64,000 nucleotides of DNA from Portibacter lacus (GCF_021533215.1 NZ_JAJNKA010000005.1:1-64000); one strand, 5' to 3'. Shown: positions 44,892-54,495, counted from the first letter of the stretch. A program made the numbers and translations. The notes: generated by a model not told the origin, from the sequence alone.

Positions 44892-46385
44892 ATGAAAAGA
44901 ACACACATATATATTATCGCAAGCTTTTTCCTTTTATTCGGCATGAATTCTTGTACGGATATTCTAGTAGAAGATCCACAAGATCAGATTTTTGTCGATA
45001 ATTATTTCGAGACAGAGAACGATGCTATTTCGGCAGTGAATTCCATTTACGCCATCTTGAATTCTACTAGTACACCGCCTACTTTCGGAGGTGTATATCA
45101 TAGTAGTTATTGGGTTGCAAGTGGTCTAGCAAGTGATGAAATGGAAAACAGATTCGTGGGCGTTCTAGAATATGATCAATTAGAAAATTTCACACATAAT
45201 CCAGTGAATGGAACGCTTTATGACCTCTGGCAGAATTGCTATAAGGGGATTAACAATGCGAATTTTGCCATTAATGGTATTCCTGATGTTTCCATGAACG
45301 AGGCTAGAAAAGCAAGTTTGCTAGGAGAAGCTAGATTCCTGAGAGGTCTGTTGTACTTTGAGTTAGTAAGATTATTTGGTGAAGTGCCATTATTTATAGA
45401 TACAGAGCCTCCATTATTTCCATCGAAAGCCAGCGTTAGCGAAGTATACGAACAAATTAAAGCAGATTTGACATTTGCTTCAGAAAATACATTTGCGGAA
45501 CATGATAGAGGCGATGGATTAGGTCGTGCAACTTCTGGTGCTGCGAAATCCTTGTTGGCCAAAGTTCACTTAACCATCGGAGAATATGCAGCGTGTATTG
45601 CCTTATGCGATGAAGTATTGGATTCGGGGCAATATGAACTTTGGGAAGATTTTGCAGATGCATTCAGGATAGCAAATGAAAATGGCAAAGAATCTATTTT
45701 TAATATTGGTTTCGGCGATGCAAATGGTTCTATTTCTTTCTGGGAAGTAGGTCAATTCAATGTCCGATTACTCCCTGCTCAATTGAAAGAACAAATTACC
45801 GGTGTAAATGCCCAAGGATGGCAAGTCGCAACTCAAGATCTATTCGATTCATACGACCCGAATGATCGAAGACGAGAAGTTACTTTAATGGATAAGGTAT
45901 TTGCCCTAGATGGAAGAGTTTTATCCATCGAACCACACATCAGAAAATATTGGGATCAAGAATCAGAGCCGAATGGTGGAAACACCGAAAACGATTTTCC
46001 TTACTTGAGATTATCTGACATTTACCTCATGAAAGCTGAAGCCATTAACGAGTTAAATAACGGACCTAATGCGGAAGCTTATGATGCCATTAATACCATT
46101 AGAAAAAGAGCACGATTCAATGGAGAAATAACCCTTGATGTGCTTCCTGACTTGGAAGGATTATCCTATGATTCTTTCAAAACGGCGCTTTTAAATGAAA
46201 GACGCTGGGAATTCACTGGAGAGGGAAAGAGATGGTTCGATCTCGTCCGGTTTAATAAGTTAGAAGAAACCGTGAAAGCAGCAAAACCTGAAGCTCAAGT
46301 AAGTGACTTTCACAAATTATTCCCGATTCCACAAGAAGAGTTAGACTTGAATAAAAATTTACTTCCACAAAATACAGGCTATTAA
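44892..46385 (+). CDS. SusD/RagB-like outer-membrane glycan-binding lipoprotein
   Basis: A 497-residue lipoprotein (lipobox MNSC) that caps the SusC barrel and binds glycan. An upstream TTG at 44883 overlapping the susC stop is a poorer start than this ATG. Family marks are the N-terminal YFETENDAISAVNSIYAIL, the TPR-like LLGEARFLRGLLYFELVRLFGEVPL, YLRLSDIYLMKAEAINEL, and ERRWEFTGEGKRWFDLVRF, ending in LFPIPQEELDLN. One base separates it from the ROK kinase gene. Confidence 0.95.
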   Translation: MKRTHIYIIASFFLLFGMNSCTDILVEDPQDQIFVDNYFETENDAISAVNSIYAILNSTSTPPTFGGVYHSSYWVASGLASDEMENRFVGVLEYDQLENFTHNPVNGTLYDLWQNCYKGINNANFAINGIPDVSMNEARKASLLGEARFLRGLLYFELVRLFGEVPLFIDTEPPLFPSKASVSEVYEQIKADLTFASENTFAEHDRGDGLGRATSGAAKSLLAKVHLTIGEYAACIALCDEVLDSGQYELWEDFADAFRIANENGKESIFNIGFGDANGSISFWEVGQFNVRLLPAQLKEQITGVNAQGWQVATQDLFDSYDPNDRRREVTLMDKVFALDGRVLSIEPHIRKYWDQESEPNGGNTENDFPYLRLSDIYLMKAEAINELNNGPNAEAYDAINTIRKRARFNGEITLDVLPDLEGLSYDSFKTALLNERRWEFTGEGKRWFDLVRFNKLEETVKAAKPEAQVSDFHKLFPIPQEELDLNKNLLPQNTGY

Positions 46386-46386
46386 G

Positions 46387-47328
46387 ATGAAGTACAGCAT
46401 TTGCTTTGATATAGGAGGAACAAGAATTAAGTTGGGCGTTATGTCTAATGCTGAGCTAATGCACCACGAATTAGTGGCTATAGATGATAATTCATCTTTG
46501 AAAACTGTTCTGGAGTTAATCAAAGAAAAAGTACAAGTCATACAGAAAATGTATGAGCATGACCAGCTTATTGCTATCGGAATGTCCTTACCGTGCTTCG
46601 TAGACTCTGATAAAAACAAAATTTTATCTAATTACGTAAAATACACGGATGCATCAGACATTGACCTAAACGAATGGTGTTTGCAAAATTTTGGCGTTCC
46701 TATATTTCTCGAAAATGATGCGAAAGCAGCCTTAATGGGTGAAGCATTTCATGGTGCAGGCAAAGGATATCAGGACTTAGTCATGGTCACTTTCGGCACT
46801 GGAATTGGTTCCGCGGTTATGCTTAATGGCCAACTCCTAAAAGGCAAAGACTATTTCGCAGGCAATCTAATCGGTCATTCTATAATAGACTTCAATGGCG
46901 ATCAGTGCAATTGTGGAGGAGAAGGATGCTTGGAATCTGTTGCTTCTTCGTGGGCACTAACTGAAAAAGTTGAAAATAGTGCTGCTAACATTGGCCTAAA
47001 AGATAAACCTTCTAAGATCGATTACAAGTACATCTTCGATGAAGAAAAGATGGGCAATCATGCCTTCGCCTACATTCTAGATGAATCATTGGATGCTTGG
47101 GGAAAAATGATGATAAACCTAATTCTTGCATACAATCCAGAGTGCATTGTGTGCGCAGGAGGCATTATGAACCAAGGGGAAGTCATCTTGAACAGCTTTA
47201 GAAAAACAATAGATCAGCATGGGTGGATCAGCTCAGAAAATGTAATTCTAAAAACAGCAGAAAACACAGATTTCGCCGCATTGTACGGCTTATCAGAAAT
47301 TATAAATCAAAAAATAAAAAGAGGATAG
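46387..47328 (+). CDS. ROK-family sugar kinase, probably manno- or glucokinase
   Basis: A 313-residue cytoplasmic kinase that phosphorylates a hexose with ATP. ATP-binding DIGGTRIKLG at 8-17, the catalytic region with LENDAKAALMGE, FGTGIGSAV, and the ROK zinc site His (in IGHSIIDF) plus CNCGGEGCLES. Placed between SusD and a mannose-6-phosphate isomerase homologue, mannose is the most likely substrate. The regulator ROK type is excluded by the lack of a DNA-binding domain. Confidence 0.9.
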   Translation: MKYSICFDIGGTRIKLGVMSNAELMHHELVAIDDNSSLKTVLELIKEKVQVIQKMYEHDQLIAIGMSLPCFVDSDKNKILSNYVKYTDASDIDLNEWCLQNFGVPIFLENDAKAALMGEAFHGAGKGYQDLVMVTFGTGIGSAVMLNGQLLKGKDYFAGNLIGHSIIDFNGDQCNCGGEGCLESVASSWALTEKVENSAANIGLKDKPSKIDYKYIFDEEKMGNHAFAYILDESLDAWGKMMINLILAYNPECIVCAGGIMNQGEVILNSFRKTIDQHGWISSENVILKTAENTDFAALYGLSEIINQKIKRG

Positions 47329-47332
47329 AGTG

Positions 47333-49081
47333 ATGGAACCGAATTACGATAAATTTCCGGTGGTTAAAATAGATGGCAATGAGAACGTTCAAGTTGGATG
47401 GGAGAATATTAGCAATCTAATAGAAGCAAAAATTGACGACGGTGCTAAACACATCGTTGTGGAATGCTATCATGGAGTAAATGAAAAACCTTTAGAAAAC
47501 ATCCTTAAGACTAAGTTCCAAGACGCTCTGATCATTAATTCCAGCAGTGTCTACAAAACGCAGGAAGAGATAGATGCTATTACTTTTCCAGATGTAACTG
47601 ATGATCGAATATTTGGACGGATAACGAATCTGAAAATCAAAGACCTATTCGACGATTTCAAGTTGGAAATTGCCAGATTGAAAATTGAAAAAACATCGGG
47701 TCCGGTCATCGTTTTTGGGATAGGAGCTTCTGTTATTCTGGAAGATCCACTTCTATTTATCTATGTAGATATGGCGCGCTGGGAAATCCAGATGCGAATG
47801 AGAAAAGGAGAAGTTTCGAATATCGGTACAGATAATTACATTTTAGATGTCGTTCGTCGTTATAAGCGTGCATTTTTTGTGGACTGGCGGATCTGCGATG
47901 CAATTAAAAAAGAAACCTTCGCGCACTGGGATTTTGTCATAGATGCCAACAAGGAAGAAGAGCCGAAGATCATACCGAAGGCAACCCTAGACAAGGCTTT
48001 AGGTCAAACGGTCAGTCAGCCATTTAGGCTTGTCCCATTCTTCGATCCAGGTCCGTGGGGCGGTCAGTGGATGAGAGAAGTTATCGGATTAAGCAAAGAC
48101 GAACCTAATTTTGCCTGGGGTTTCGATTGTGTTCCTGAAGAAAATAGTGTGCTGTTTCAGATCGGTGACGAAACACTTGAATTTCCAGCATCGAACCTCG
48201 TTTTCTTTCAGACCACAAGCTTGCTTGGAGAGATGGTAGAAAAGCGTTTCGGAGCGGAGTTTCCTATCCGATTTGACTTCCTCGATACCATGGATGGAGG
48301 AAACTTAAGCTTGCAAGTTCATCCTTCTGATGAATACATTAAAGCGGAATTCAATATGGATTATACCCAGGATGAAAGTTATTATATCCTGGATGCTGAA
48401 GACGACGGAATTGTTTACTTGGGCTTAAAAGAAGGTATAAATCCTGATGAGATGATAGCCGCTTTAAATGATGCGCAGCAACCAGGAAATACGTTTGATG
48501 CAGATAAATATACGGCAACTTGGCCAGCGAAAAAACATGACCATTTCTTAATTCCTGCAGGAACCGTTCATTGCTCAGCAAAGAATACTATGGTCCTAGA
48601 GATCAGTGCGACGCCATACATTTTCACATTTAAACTATGGGACTGGGACAGACTAGGATTGGATGGTCTACCGCGACCGATTAATATAGAGCGTGGAAGC
48701 AAAAACATAAAGTGGGATAGAGATGAAAAATGGGTAAAAGAAAATTTAATTGACCAAGTAGAAGTGCTTGAATCTGGTGATGGCTATAAATCAGAAAAAA
48801 CAGGTCTGCACGAAAGTGAATTTATAGAAACGGTAAGAACTTGGTTTTCCAAGAAAGTTACTCACCATACAAACGGAAATCTGAATGTCTTGAACCTCGT
48901 CCAAGGAAAAGAAGCCATTGTAGAAAGTCCTACGAATCAATTTCAACCCTTCATCATCCACTTTGCTGAGACATTCGTCGTTCCGGCAGCTGTAGGAGAA
49001 TACACGATTACACCACATGGACCATCCGAAGGTAGCGAATGTGCTACCATTAAGGCATATGTTAAAAATGAAAGCAAATGA
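47333..49081 (+). CDS. manA: Type I mannose-6-phosphate isomerase with extra N-terminal domain
   Basis: A 582-residue protein, roughly twice the length of a short class I isomerase. The C-terminal part (about 225-582) has the cupin metal site: Gln and His of LQVHPSDEY, Glu of DESYYIL, and His of IPAGTVHCSAKN. The first ~215 residues are additional; they have alternating beta/alpha segments (HIVVECYHGV, PVIVFGIGASVIL, RAFFVDWRICDAI) that recall P-loop nucleoside kinases but no Walker A motif is present. ATG at 47333 is preferred over GTG at 47330. It should turn the ROK product into fructose 6-phosphate. The stop overlaps the MFS start by four bases. Confidence 0.85.
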   Translation: MEPNYDKFPVVKIDGNENVQVGWENISNLIEAKIDDGAKHIVVECYHGVNEKPLENILKTKFQDALIINSSSVYKTQEEIDAITFPDVTDDRIFGRITNLKIKDLFDDFKLEIARLKIEKTSGPVIVFGIGASVILEDPLLFIYVDMARWEIQMRMRKGEVSNIGTDNYILDVVRRYKRAFFVDWRICDAIKKETFAHWDFVIDANKEEEPKIIPKATLDKALGQTVSQPFRLVPFFDPGPWGGQWMREVIGLSKDEPNFAWGFDCVPEENSVLFQIGDETLEFPASNLVFFQTTSLLGEMVEKRFGAEFPIRFDFLDTMDGGNLSLQVHPSDEYIKAEFNMDYTQDESYYILDAEDDGIVYLGLKEGINPDEMIAALNDAQQPGNTFDADKYTATWPAKKHDHFLIPAGTVHCSAKNTMVLEISATPYIFTFKLWDWDRLGLDGLPRPINIERGSKNIKWDRDEKWVKENLIDQVEVLESGDGYKSEKTGLHESEFIETVRTWFSKKVTHHTNGNLNVLNLVQGKEAIVESPTNQFQPFIIHFAETFVVPAAVGEYTITPHGPSEGSECATIKAYVKNESK

Positions 49082-50424
49082 AAAGCGAAGAATACAATAT
49101 CAAGTATGTCTATTTACTAACCGCTAGTGCCGCCTTAGGTGGCTTGCTTTTCGGGTATGATACCGCAGTAATTTCAGGAGCGATCGGTTTTCTTCAGACC
49201 AAGTTCGAACTCACTTCTGCCATGAAAGGTTGGGCTGCATCGAGTGCGATCGTGGGATGTATCATCGGAGCGATGCTTGCAGGGACTTTAAGTGATCTGT
49301 ATGGTCGAAAGAAAATATTACTACTAACTGCGGCCTTATTTTTTATATCTGCGATAGGAAGTGCCATTCCACAAAACCTTAGCTTTTTTGTCGTTGCGAG
49401 AATTATCGGAGGAATAGGTGTCGGAGCGGCTTCCATGCTAGCGCCATTATATATTACAGAGCTTGCTCCAGCTTCGATTAGAGGCAAATTAGTTTCCCTT
49501 TACCAACTAGCGATTGTACTAGGTATTCTTATTATTTTCTTTGTCAATTTATTAATACAAAACCTAGGAGATGAAGTATGGAATGTCGAGCAAGGGTGGA
49601 GGTATATGTTTGGTTCTGAAATCTTGCCTGCAGCACTATTTTTTATTGCGTTAATATTCGTGCCTGAAAGTCCAAGATGGCTTACTAAAAAAGGAAAAGA
49701 AACAGAAGCGCTTGCCATCTTAGCCAAGGTGAATAATCCATCAAAAGCGGATGAGATCATGGCTGAAATCAAAGAAACATTAAACGAAGAGAAAGGAACG
49801 ATTAAAGAATTGTTTTCTGGCAAATTCAGACCTGCCATCATCGTGGGAATCGTACTTGCCATCATTTCTCAAGTTCAAGGCATTAATGCAATCATGTACT
49901 ATGCACCAGAAATATTTAAAGAAATTGGAGCCACTTCGGACTCCGCGTTTACCCAGACGCTTATTATCGGAGTGATTAACACCCTTTTCACTTTTGTAGC
50001 AATTAGAATGGTAGACAAAGTTGGCCGTAAAGCATTATTGTTATACGGCGGCTTAGGTATGTTTATTAGCCTATTTGCAGTAGGTCTAGCCTTTTTCCTT
50101 GAATGGAAAGGGCTGGGCTTGCTATTTTTTATCCTGTGTTACATTGCTTGTTTTGCATTCTCATTTGGACCAGTTACTTGGGTGGTTATTTCAGAAATCT
50201 TCCCGAACAAACTGAGAGGAGTAGCAATGTCAATTGCAACCTTTTCGCTTTGGGTAGCGGTGTATGTAGTAACACAATTATTCCCTATTCTATTAGAATC
50301 AATGGGGCCAGCATTCACATTCTGGATATTCGCAGCGATGGCGCTGTTAGGAATGATTTTCACCTATACGAAAGTTCCTGAAACCAAAGGTAAATCACTA
50401 GAAGAGATCGAGAAAGCATGGTAA
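49078..50424 (+). CDS. MFS sugar porter (XylE/GLUT type)
   Basis: A 448-residue, 12-helix inner-membrane proton-coupled sugar importer. Sugar-porter marks are all present: GYDTAVISGAIGF in helix 1, DLYGRKK between helices 2 and 3, PESPRWL after helix 6, QVQGINAIMYYAPEIF in helix 7, and PETKGKSLEEIE at the end. It likely carries the monosaccharide released by the mannosidases to the ROK kinase or to the oxidative pathway. It overlaps manA by four bases and the GH92 gene by seven. Confidence 0.93.
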   Translation: MKSEEYNIKYVYLLTASAALGGLLFGYDTAVISGAIGFLQTKFELTSAMKGWAASSAIVGCIIGAMLAGTLSDLYGRKKILLLTAALFFISAIGSAIPQNLSFFVVARIIGGIGVGAASMLAPLYITELAPASIRGKLVSLYQLAIVLGILIIFFVNLLIQNLGDEVWNVEQGWRYMFGSEILPAALFFIALIFVPESPRWLTKKGKETEALAILAKVNNPSKADEIMAEIKETLNEEKGTIKELFSGKFRPAIIVGIVLAIISQVQGINAIMYYAPEIFKEIGATSDSAFTQTLIIGVINTLFTFVAIRMVDKVGRKALLLYGGLGMFISLFAVGLAFFLEWKGLGLLFFILCYIACFAFSFGPVTWVVISEIFPNKLRGVAMSIATFSLWVAVYVVTQLFPILLESMGPAFTFWIFAAMALLGMIFTYTKVPETKGKSLEEIEKAW

Positions 50425-52775
50425 AATTCAATATCATAAAATCACTGTTAATTGTTGTTGTTGGTATCATCAGCACCAGCGTCCATGGCCAAAAAGATCC
50501 TGTAGATTATGTAGATCCTCTTTCCGGAACCCATGATTCTAGGTGGATGATGTTTCCAGGAGCTGCGATGCCTTTCGGTATGGTGAAACTCAGTCCTGAT
50601 AATGAAAGGAGAGGATGGAAAGCAGGATATGAATACGATGTAGAAAATATTAGCGGATTTAGCCATATCCATTCTTGGACGATGGCGGGATTATTAACCA
50701 TGCCTACGAATGGGCCACTTAAGGTTATCCCTGGCGAAGAATATAATCCAGATCTTGGATACCGATCTAGGTTTTCTCATGATAACGAAGTTGCAAGTCC
50801 AGGATATTACTCCGTTCAGTTAGATGACTATGATATTAAAGCAGAATTAACTTCCACAACTAGAGCTGGCTTCCAACGATACACCTTTAATAATGTGGAT
50901 TCAGCACGAATCCTTATAGATCTACAGATAGACTCGGAATACAGTTATGAATTGTTTAATGGTGTAATAACTAAAGTCAGTGATACAGAGATAGAAGGAT
51001 TTTCAATGCACCAAAGTCTAAGAGGCGCGGGTTACAATGAGTATACTCTTCATTGGGTAATGAAATTCAGCAAACCTTTTACTTCTATGAATGGCTGGAC
51101 CAGAGACGGTGTGGTTAGAAATATTGAAGAAATTTTTTCTGGATGGGATCATTCAGATATCGGTGCCTTTGTCAATTTTGATTTAGAAGAAGGAGATGAA
51201 GTGTTGGTTCAGACTGGGATTTCATTGGTTAGCAAAGAACAAGCAAGGTTAAATCTTACTAAAGAAATCATTGAACCTTATGGTTGGGATTTTGACGCAG
51301 TAAGAAGCAATGCAAGAACTACTTGGAATGACTTATTGAAAACGATCGAAGTTGAATCTTCTGAAGAGGTCAATCTAAAGAAATTCTATACCAACATGTA
51401 CAGATCGTATGTAGGTAGAACGATATGGAATGATGTCAATGGTAAGTATGTGGACATGTACGAAAAAGTCCAACAATTAGAAGATCCTGATTCTCCAATA
51501 TACGGAGGTGATGCATTCTGGAATACATTCTGGAATCTAAATCAACTTTGGACATTGGCAACGCCAGATATTGCGAATAAATGGGTTAAGTCCCTCTTAG
51601 AGATATATGATAAAGGAGGTTGGCTTCCGAAAGGACCGACAGGAATTGAATATTCTAGTATCATGGTTGCCTCTCATGAAGTGCCGCTTATTGTAAGCGC
51701 ATATCAAAAAGGAATCAGAAATTATGATGTCGAAAAAGCCTATGAAGCTATAAAGCATGTTCAGACGACACCAGGAATTGCGCATAAAGCAGGTGGATTC
51801 GTGGGTAATCGGCAACTCGAAGAATACATGAAATATGGCTATGTTCCGTATGGTGCTGGGCCATCATCTAACACTTTAGAGTATGCTTTCGACGATTGGA
51901 CAGTCAGTCAAATGGCCAAATCCATGGGGAAAATCGAGGACTACAAATATTTTAAAGGTCGAGCCAATAACTATCGAAATCTATGGGATTCAACGAGACT
52001 ATATATGAATCTGAAAATGGAAGACGGAAGCTTCAAACCCGATTTTAGTCCGTTCTGCTGTACTACATTTCTAGGTTCAGGATGGTGTGAAGGAAACGCA
52101 TGGCAATATTCCTGGTTTGTTCCTCACGATTTAAAAGGGCTGATCTCTTTAATGGGTGTGGACACTTTTACACAGAGGTTAGAACTAGGATTCGAAAAAT
52201 CAAAACCTTGGCGCTTTAACTCAGAATCTACGCATGATAATAGCTTGTTTTCTATGGGTGTGCTTCCGATCAATCATGGAAACCAACCCAATATGCAAGC
52301 GGCCTATCTTTTCAACTATGCAAGAAAACCCTGGTTAACGCAAAAATGGTCTAGAGAGATCATGGATGTCTACTATGGCTTAGGTCCTAAAGAAGGCTGG
52401 CCTGGAGATGAAGATCAAGGGCAGATGGGCGCTTGGTATGTGATGAGTTCTATGGGTTTATTTCAAATGAGAGGTGGAGCTGCAGTACGTCCTGTGTATG
52501 AAATAGGAAGTCCAGTGTTTGATAAGGTGACGATTCATCTAGATGAACGTTATTATACTGGAAAAACCTTTGTCATAGAAACCATTAATAATTCAAAAGA
52601 GAATAAATATATACAATCGGCAAAGTTAAATGGAGCAGTGTTAAACAAGCCTTGGTTTTATCATGATGAATTGGTAAAAGGTGGGAAACTGACCATTGTA
52701 ATGGGACCTAATCCTAATAAAGAATGGGGGTCTTGTGAAACCTGTCCTCCACCATCTATGTCGAGTGAAGAATAA
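50418..52775 (+). CDS. GH92 alpha-mannosidase, secreted
   Basis: A 785-residue exported, calcium-dependent exo-alpha-mannosidase (signal peptide 1-24, VHGQ end). GH92 marks: VDYVDPLSGT and FPGAAMPFGMVKLSPD at the N-terminal beta-sandwich, then the (alpha/alpha)6 catalytic domain with EGNAWQYSWFVPHD (candidate general acid Glu) and GDEDQGQMGAWYVMSSMG (acidic base/metal residues; GDED replaces the common GNDD). GH92 enzymes trim alpha-1,2, 1,3 or 1,4 linked mannose from N-glycans and yeast-type mannans. Last catalytic gene of the SusC/D operon. Confidence 0.95.
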   Translation: MVKFNIIKSLLIVVVGIISTSVHGQKDPVDYVDPLSGTHDSRWMMFPGAAMPFGMVKLSPDNERRGWKAGYEYDVENISGFSHIHSWTMAGLLTMPTNGPLKVIPGEEYNPDLGYRSRFSHDNEVASPGYYSVQLDDYDIKAELTSTTRAGFQRYTFNNVDSARILIDLQIDSEYSYELFNGVITKVSDTEIEGFSMHQSLRGAGYNEYTLHWVMKFSKPFTSMNGWTRDGVVRNIEEIFSGWDHSDIGAFVNFDLEEGDEVLVQTGISLVSKEQARLNLTKEIIEPYGWDFDAVRSNARTTWNDLLKTIEVESSEEVNLKKFYTNMYRSYVGRTIWNDVNGKYVDMYEKVQQLEDPDSPIYGGDAFWNTFWNLNQLWTLATPDIANKWVKSLLEIYDKGGWLPKGPTGIEYSSIMVASHEVPLIVSAYQKGIRNYDVEKAYEAIKHVQTTPGIAHKAGGFVGNRQLEEYMKYGYVPYGAGPSSNTLEYAFDDWTVSQMAKSMGKIEDYKYFKGRANNYRNLWDSTRLYMNLKMEDGSFKPDFSPFCCTTFLGSGWCEGNAWQYSWFVPHDLKGLISLMGVDTFTQRLELGFEKSKPWRFNSESTHDNSLFSMGVLPINHGNQPNMQAAYLFNYARKPWLTQKWSREIMDVYYGLGPKEGWPGDEDQGQMGAWYVMSSMGLFQMRGGAAVRPVYEIGSPVFDKVTIHLDERYYTGKTFVIETINNSKENKYIQSAKLNGAVLNKPWFYHDELVKGGKLTIVMGPNPNKEWGSCETCPPPSMSSEE

Positions 52776-52822
52776 TAGTATTGACTTAAAAATTTTATAA
52801 AAACAAATTTAAATAAACTAGT

Positions 52823-53632
52823 ATGTATAAATTAAAATTTAAAATGTGGACACTTCTTGCAGTCTTATTTGCAGGAACTTTTACAATAACCTCATGTACC
52901 AAAGAGAAAGCAGCTCCAACAGTGAGCTTGTCAGATACGACGTTTACTGGAAAGATTGGTGAGACAGCAAGTACAACGCTATCGGCTGTTACTGACGGAG
53001 AGTACAAAGAACTTAGAATTACAAAATATTTAGGGACAGATGTGGATGATTCTTATGGAACGAATGGAACAATGACTGTATCATCAGCACTTCCGTATGA
53101 CTTCACGTATGTATTAAATGAAGAAGGTGCAGAGACACCTGTACGTTTCCAGTTTACAGTTGTAGACCAAGAAGATCAGACTGGAGATGCAAATTTTGTT
53201 ATTACAACGGATATTACTTTAGCCTATGTTTTGGTAAAATTTGACTGGAGATTAAACTCGAAATTAGGGAAATTATTTGCTGAGTCTGAACCAGAATCTG
53301 AGCAAATTATAGATTGTGAGAAAGACAATGTTTTTACTTTCAATGCTGATGGAACGATGTCGTTAGATTTTGGTGAGTTAACTGGATCTGGTGGAGGAAC
53401 TTGCGATTTTGATGGATTATCTGTTTATAGTACCTACGAAATTAGCAATGATGAATCGACATTATCGATGTCATTTTATAATGCTTTCGACCCTGGTGAT
53501 ATTACCACTGAGGTTTATACTATAAAAGATTATAGCTTAACGGATCTAGTAACGACCACACCAATTGACTTAAGTGCATTTGGTGGAATAGAATATGACT
53601 GGACTTATGCTTTCAAAGCGCAAGCAAAATAA
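52823..53632 (+). CDS. Lipoprotein with Ig-like and lipocalin-like domains
   Basis: A 269-residue lipoprotein (lipobox ITSC, Cys25). Residues about 30-135 form a beta-sandwich-like domain (TVSLSDTTFTGKIGETAS, FQFTVVDQEDQTG). Residues about 145-269 resemble the lipocalin-like domains common in Bacteroidota lipoproteins, with two Cys (IIDCEKDNVFTFNADGTM and GGTCDFDG). It follows GH92 by 47 bases and precedes a strong terminator, so it may be the last gene of the mannose operon and a surface glycan-binding protein in the SusE position. That role is inference. Confidence 0.7.
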   Translation: MYKLKFKMWTLLAVLFAGTFTITSCTKEKAAPTVSLSDTTFTGKIGETASTTLSAVTDGEYKELRITKYLGTDVDDSYGTNGTMTVSSALPYDFTYVLNEEGAETPVRFQFTVVDQEDQTGDANFVITTDITLAYVLVKFDWRLNSKLGKLFAESEPESEQIIDCEKDNVFTFNADGTMSLDFGELTGSGGGTCDFDGLSVYSTYEISNDESTLSMSFYNAFDPGDITTEVYTIKDYSLTDLVTTTPIDLSAFGGIEYDWTYAFKAQAK

Positions 53633-53662
53633 ACTTAATTCCAAATAATTTTTTATTTGATG

Positions 53663-53691
53663 GGCTGTCTATTTTTAGACAGCCTTTTTTT
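53663..53691 (+). terminator. Rho-independent terminator closing the mannose operon
   Basis: Perfect eight-pair stem GGCTGTCT/AGACAGCC with a six-base loop and seven T residues, 30 bases after the lipoprotein stop. Confidence 0.95.
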
Positions 53692-53720
53692 GTGGGTTGT
53701 TCGGATTGCCAGAAAACCAC

Positions 53721-53757
53721 TGATGGTCTCACATTCAGCTGAGGCTATCAATGTGGG
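53721..53757 (+). repeat. Diverged copy of the dispersed repeat element
   Basis: ATGGTCTCACATT followed by GAGGCTATCAAT and GTGGG matches the core of the element seen at the start of the 344-bp units and, inverted, near 35070. The outer parts CACATT/AATGTG pair as a hairpin. Confidence 0.5.
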
Positions 53758-53775
53758 TTTCGTAGTCATGAAAGA

Positions 53776-53841
53776 CTAAAACGGATTTAGAAACATGCCA
53801 AACATAGAGATATGTCGCAGCTTTCGATTGATCTTTTTCTC
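53776..53841 (-). pseudogene. 3' remnant of a duplicated lipoprotein gene
   Basis: On the minus strand these bases read EKKINRKLRHISMFGMFLNPF and a TAG stop, matching the last residues of the intact lipoprotein at 54607-55062 (EKKINRKIRQISMFGKFLKFLNPF region) with a small deletion. No upstream part of the gene is present, so this is a truncated duplicate. Confidence 0.75.
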
Positions 53842-53925
53842 AAAAAAATAGGGAATTAGTTGATTACAAGTGTCTTACATGAAAGTATAGAATAAAATTA
53901 ATTCGAAAATCAAAAAAACAAAGAC

Positions 53926-54495
53926 ATGAAAAATAATATTCAGAAAGCTATACCATTTTTGTTCATCTTTTTTTCCCTTTCACTTATTGCTCAAAACGAC
54001 ATTGATGAACCTATAAGAATGCAAAGGAAAAATGTTATAACTGCGGAAGCTGGTTTCAAATCATTATCAGGTGTTGGAATTAATTACACTAGACAAGTAA
54101 ATGAAAGGCTTGGAGTAGATGTTGGAGCTGGATTTGGTACCCAAATATTAAGATGGGGAGTAAGAGGTAGATACTTTTTATCTAAAAGAAATTTTTCACC
54201 TTTTGTTGGTGCTGGTCTAGTTTTGGTTCCGTTACAAGTTGATGGTGTAAATCTATACGATGAATTTGAAACAGAAACTGTGAATATTAATAGAACTGTA
54301 AATATGCAACTGGTTGGAGGGTTAGAATTTATGAGTAAAGGTGGCTTTACTATAAGTGCAAATTTAGGTTATCAGCTGCCGATAACGAAACCGTATACAA
54401 CGATAACTGATATTACTGATGAATCAAAATTTGCTTTAGACTTACTCTATGGAAAAGGTTTACTTATAGCAGGAAATATAGGTTACTCGTTTTAA
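53926..54495 (+). CDS. Small outer-membrane beta-barrel protein
   Basis: A 189-residue exported protein (signal peptide ending LIAQ, about residue 22). The mature part shows amphipathic strands of an OmpW/OmpA-like 8-strand barrel: VITAEAGFKSLSGVGINY, LGVDVGAGFGTQI, FVGAGLVLVPL, MQLVGGLEFMS, FTISANLGYQLP, ending in the aromatic LIAGNIGYSF required for barrel insertion. Function unknown. A long hairpin follows the stop. Confidence 0.8.
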   Translation: MKNNIQKAIPFLFIFFSLSLIAQNDIDEPIRMQRKNVITAEAGFKSLSGVGINYTRQVNERLGVDVGAGFGTQILRWGVRGRYFLSKRNFSPFVGAGLVLVPLQVDGVNLYDEFETETVNINRTVNMQLVGGLEFMSKGGFTISANLGYQLPITKPYTTITDITDESKFALDLLYGKGLLIAGNIGYSF

